From NCBI RefSeq assembly GCF_019599045.1, contig NZ_CP080623.1, positions 1,634,501 to 1,698,500 of the forward strand: 64,000 nt of DNA, in the 5' to 3' direction. Within the stretch, counting starts at the first letter, position 1. Every line of letters begins with the position of its first letter. The stretch comes from Roseovarius sp. SCSIO 43702. GTDB taxonomy: Bacteria > Pseudomonadota > Alphaproteobacteria > Rhodobacterales > Rhodobacteraceae. The position numbers were made by a program, and so were the translations under genes. Shown piece after piece: positions 61,921 through 64,000 of the stretch. The notes beneath the pieces were generated by a model. That model saw nothing but the letters and a program-made list of their open reading frames with translations, was not told where the DNA came from and did no database searches.

Positions 61921-64000
61921 ATGAGCAAGCATGAGATTTCACTGAGCGACCGTTTCGACCTCGAGAAGGGCGAGATCCTTCTCAACGGGACGCAGGCTCT
62001 CGTCCGATTGATGCTGATGCAGGCCTGGCGCGATAGGAAAGCGGGACTCGACACGGCCGGATACGTCACCGGCTATCGCGGCTCGCCCCTGGGCGCGGTC
62101 GATCTTCAGATGCGGCGGGCCGAGAAGCTTCTGGCGGAAAGCAACGTCAAGTTCGAGGAGGGCCTGAACGAGGACCTGGCCGCCACGGCGCTCTGGGGCA
62201 CGCAGCAGGCCGAGCTGCGCGGCGAGGGCAAGTATGATGGTGTCTTCGGCCTCTGGTACGGCAAGGGACCGGGAGTGGACCGGTCGGGCGACGTGATGCG
62301 GCACGCCAACATGGCGGGCACGTCGAAACATGGCGGCGTCCTCATGGCGATGGGCGACGACCACACCGGAGAAAGTTCGACGGTTTGCCACCAGTCGGAC
62401 TGGGCGCTCGTGGATGCCTACATGCCGGTCCTGTCGCCCGCGGGAGTGCAGGAGATCCTCGATTACGGGCTCTATGGCTTCGCGATGAGCCGTTTCGCGG
62501 GCGTGTGGTGCGGGCTCAAGACCATGAAGGACACGGTCGAGGTGACGAGCGTGGTGGATGGCCGTCCCGACCGGATGCAGTTCGTCACGCCCGAATTCGA
62601 CATGCCCGAGGACGGCCTCAACATCCGCCTCGGGGATCACTGGATCCCGCAGGAGGCGCGGATGATCGATTACAAGCGCTATGCCGCCGAGGAGTTCGCC
62701 CACGCCAACCAGATCGACAAGCGGATGTGGGGCAAGCCCGGTGCCAAGATCGGGTTCGTCGCGGCCGGCAAGAACTGGCTCGATCTCGTGCATGCGCTCG
62801 ACCTGCTGGGTATCGACGCGGACGAGGCCGAGCGGCTGGGCATCACCACCTACAAGATCGGGCAAACCTTCCCGATGGACATGAAGGGCTTCTACGAGTG
62901 GGCCGACGGGCTCGACCTCATCGTCGTGGTCGAGGAGAAGCGCAAGCTGATCGAGGTGCAGATCAAGGAGGCGATCTTCGACTATCGCAAGGGCCGGCGC
63001 GTCTATGGTTGGTACAAGGGCGGAGCGGGTGGCATGCACCAGGAGGAGCTGTTTCCGACGCGCATGGCGCTCGATCCGGTCATGGTGGCCGACAAGATCG
63101 GACATATCCTGATCGAGGAGGGACGCGGCACCGACGCGGTGAAGGCGGGACTTGCCCGGATCGAGGAGGCGCGGAAATCCGACAATGCCGAGGATATCGC
63201 GAACCGGTTGCCGTATTTCTGTTCGGGTTGCCCGCACAATACCTCTACCAAGGTGCCGGAAGGAAGCCGCGCGGGTGCGGGTATCGGCTGTCATATCATG
63301 GCGCTCTGGATGGACCGCGAGACCAGCGGTTACACGCATATGGGCGGCGAGGGGGCCAACTGGATCGGGGAGGCGCCGTTCTCGACCCGCGAGCACGTGT
63401 TCCAGAACCTCGGAGACGGCACCTACAACCACTCGGGGATCCTCGCCATTCGTGCGGCGCTCGCGGCCGGGGTGAACATCACCTACAAGATCCTCTACAA
63501 CGACGCGGTCGCGATGACGGGCGGGCAGACCAACGAAGGCGGGCTCGACGCGCCGCGCATCGTGAACGAGCTGCGGGCCATGGGAGTGAAGCACGTGGCC
63601 GTCGTCTATGACGAGAAGGAGGACGTGGACCCGGGCGCCTTCCCGCGCGATGTGAAGCTGCACGAGCGCGACGAGATGATGCAGGTGCAGGAGGATTTCA
63701 CCAAGATCGAGGGTGTGAGCGCGATCGTCTACATCCAGACCTGCGCGGCCGAGAAGCGCCGCCGCCGCAAGCGCGGCACCTTCCCCGATCCCGACAAGCG
63801 CGTCTTCATCAACACCGATGTCTGCGAGGGGTGCGGCGATTGCGGGGTTCAGTCGAACTGCGTGAGCATCGTGCCGGTCGAGACGGAACTCGGCCGGAAG
63901 CGCGCGATCGACCAGTCGAGCTGCAACAAGGATTACAGTTGTCTCAAGGGGTTCTGCCCCTCCTTCGTGACGCTCGAGGGCGCGAAGATCAGGAAGGAGG
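61921..64000 (+). CDS. Indolepyruvate ferredoxin oxidoreductase (runs off the right edge)
   Basis: 693 codons present. Converts indolepyruvate and other aryl-pyruvates to acyl-CoA with reduced ferredoxin. ATG 61921 starts SKHEISLSDRFDLEKGEILLNGTQALVRL. TPP region: PYFCSGCPHNTSTKVPEGSRAGAGIGCHIMALWMDR and LGDGTYNHSGILAIRAALAAGVNITYKILYNDAVAMTGGQ. A ferredoxin-like cluster segment CEGCGDCGVQSNC and SCNKDYSCLKGFCPS follow near the edge. This is the fused alpha-type subunit; the gamma (beta) part would lie outside the window. Confidence 0.92.
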   Translation, partial: MSKHEISLSDRFDLEKGEILLNGTQALVRLMLMQAWRDRKAGLDTAGYVTGYRGSPLGAVDLQMRRAEKLLAESNVKFEEGLNEDLAATALWGTQQAELRGEGKYDGVFGLWYGKGPGVDRSGDVMRHANMAGTSKHGGVLMAMGDDHTGESSTVCHQSDWALVDAYMPVLSPAGVQEILDYGLYGFAMSRFAGVWCGLKTMKDTVEVTSVVDGRPDRMQFVTPEFDMPEDGLNIRLGDHWIPQEARMIDYKRYAAEEFAHANQIDKRMWGKPGAKIGFVAAGKNWLDLVHALDLLGIDADEAERLGITTYKIGQTFPMDMKGFYEWADGLDLIVVVEEKRKLIEVQIKEAIFDYRKGRRVYGWYKGGAGGMHQEELFPTRMALDPVMVADKIGHILIEEGRGTDAVKAGLARIEEARKSDNAEDIANRLPYFCSGCPHNTSTKVPEGSRAGAGIGCHIMALWMDRETSGYTHMGGEGANWIGEAPFSTREHVFQNLGDGTYNHSGILAIRAALAAGVNITYKILYNDAVAMTGGQTNEGGLDAPRIVNELRAMGVKHVAVVYDEKEDVDPGAFPRDVKLHERDEMMQVQEDFTKIEGVSAIVYIQTCAAEKRRRRKRGTFPDPDKRVFINTDVCEGCGDCGVQSNCVSIVPVETELGRKRAIDQSSCNKDYSCLKGFCPSFVTLEGAKIRKE

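Overview
The window is GC-rich, densely coded alphaproteobacterial DNA. Gene families and extragenic repeats point to a Rhodobacteraceae (roseobacter-group) chromosome: ZapA beside a coiled-coil partner, DUF4167, Hint/RTX proteins, the MttB-family methyltransferase, and a repeat carrying GGATATTT...GGCAAGAAGAAG. I see no rRNA, CRISPR array, transposase or phage gene. There is one tRNA, Leu(CAA), at 36995-37080. Both window edges cut genes: transketolase on the left and indolepyruvate ferredoxin oxidoreductase on the right.

Layout. 0-5 kb: tkt (partial), coiled-coil gene, zapA, uvrD and a small exported protein with a good terminator. 5.1-8 kb: a cobalamin riboswitch leading into an unrecognised 89-aa gene, a convergent MttB-family (corrinoid-type) methyltransferase, and a cupin. 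8-16.5 kb: a LysR regulator, a D-aminoacylase, an amidase and a complete branched-chain-type ABC importer, which looks like one uptake-and-hydrolysis unit. 17-21.8 kb: a mercury-resistance operon (merT-P-F-A, a four-helix membrane protein, a second flavin disulfide reductase) with divergent merR and a textbook 19-bp-spacer promoter. 21.9-25.8 kb: a three-subunit xanthine-dehydrogenase-family molybdoenzyme and a ubiquitin-fold (MoaD/ThiS) protein. 25.9-36.9 kb: mgtE, a glycine-betaine/proline-type ABC importer, an EF-hand protein, ornithine cyclodeaminase, arginase, an Lrp regulator, a Rieske oxygenase, dsbB and a DedA/YqaA-like protein. 37.8-43.1 kb: two tandem RTX-Hint proteins. 43-47.3 kb: a MobA-like nucleotidyltransferase, an ABC-F ATPase, ndk and small membrane proteins. 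47.5-54 kb: a serine-cycle block (mtkB, mtkA, mcl; hprA, sgaA) with a LuxR-type regulator. 54-64 kb: mazG, an M20 hydrolase, agmatinase-like, DUF1499, prfA, prmC, DUF4167, a candidate small RNA, and a LysR divergent from ior.

How it fits together. Several clusters converge on methylated nitrogen compounds and one-carbon metabolism: a betaine-type importer, a Rieske oxygenase, an MttB-family demethylase candidate, and the serine-cycle enzymes that assimilate the resulting C1 and C2 units. Arginase, ornithine cyclodeaminase and the agmatinase-like enzyme form a second nitrogen theme.

Most notable observations: (1) the same 20-bp operator, CGGGTAG-N6-CTACCCG, sits about 100-110 bp upstream of both sgaA and mcl, beside an orphan LuxR-type gene whose receiver-like domain lacks the phospho-acceptor Asp; (2) a B12 riboswitch controls an unknown small protein; (3) a probable sRNA of about 85 nt carries an exposed anti-Shine-Dalgarno motif; (4) four apparent frameshifts (in mgtE, the betaine permease twice, and ocd) are confined to 5.5 kb, with all other genes intact, which suggests base-calling or assembly error or localised decay.
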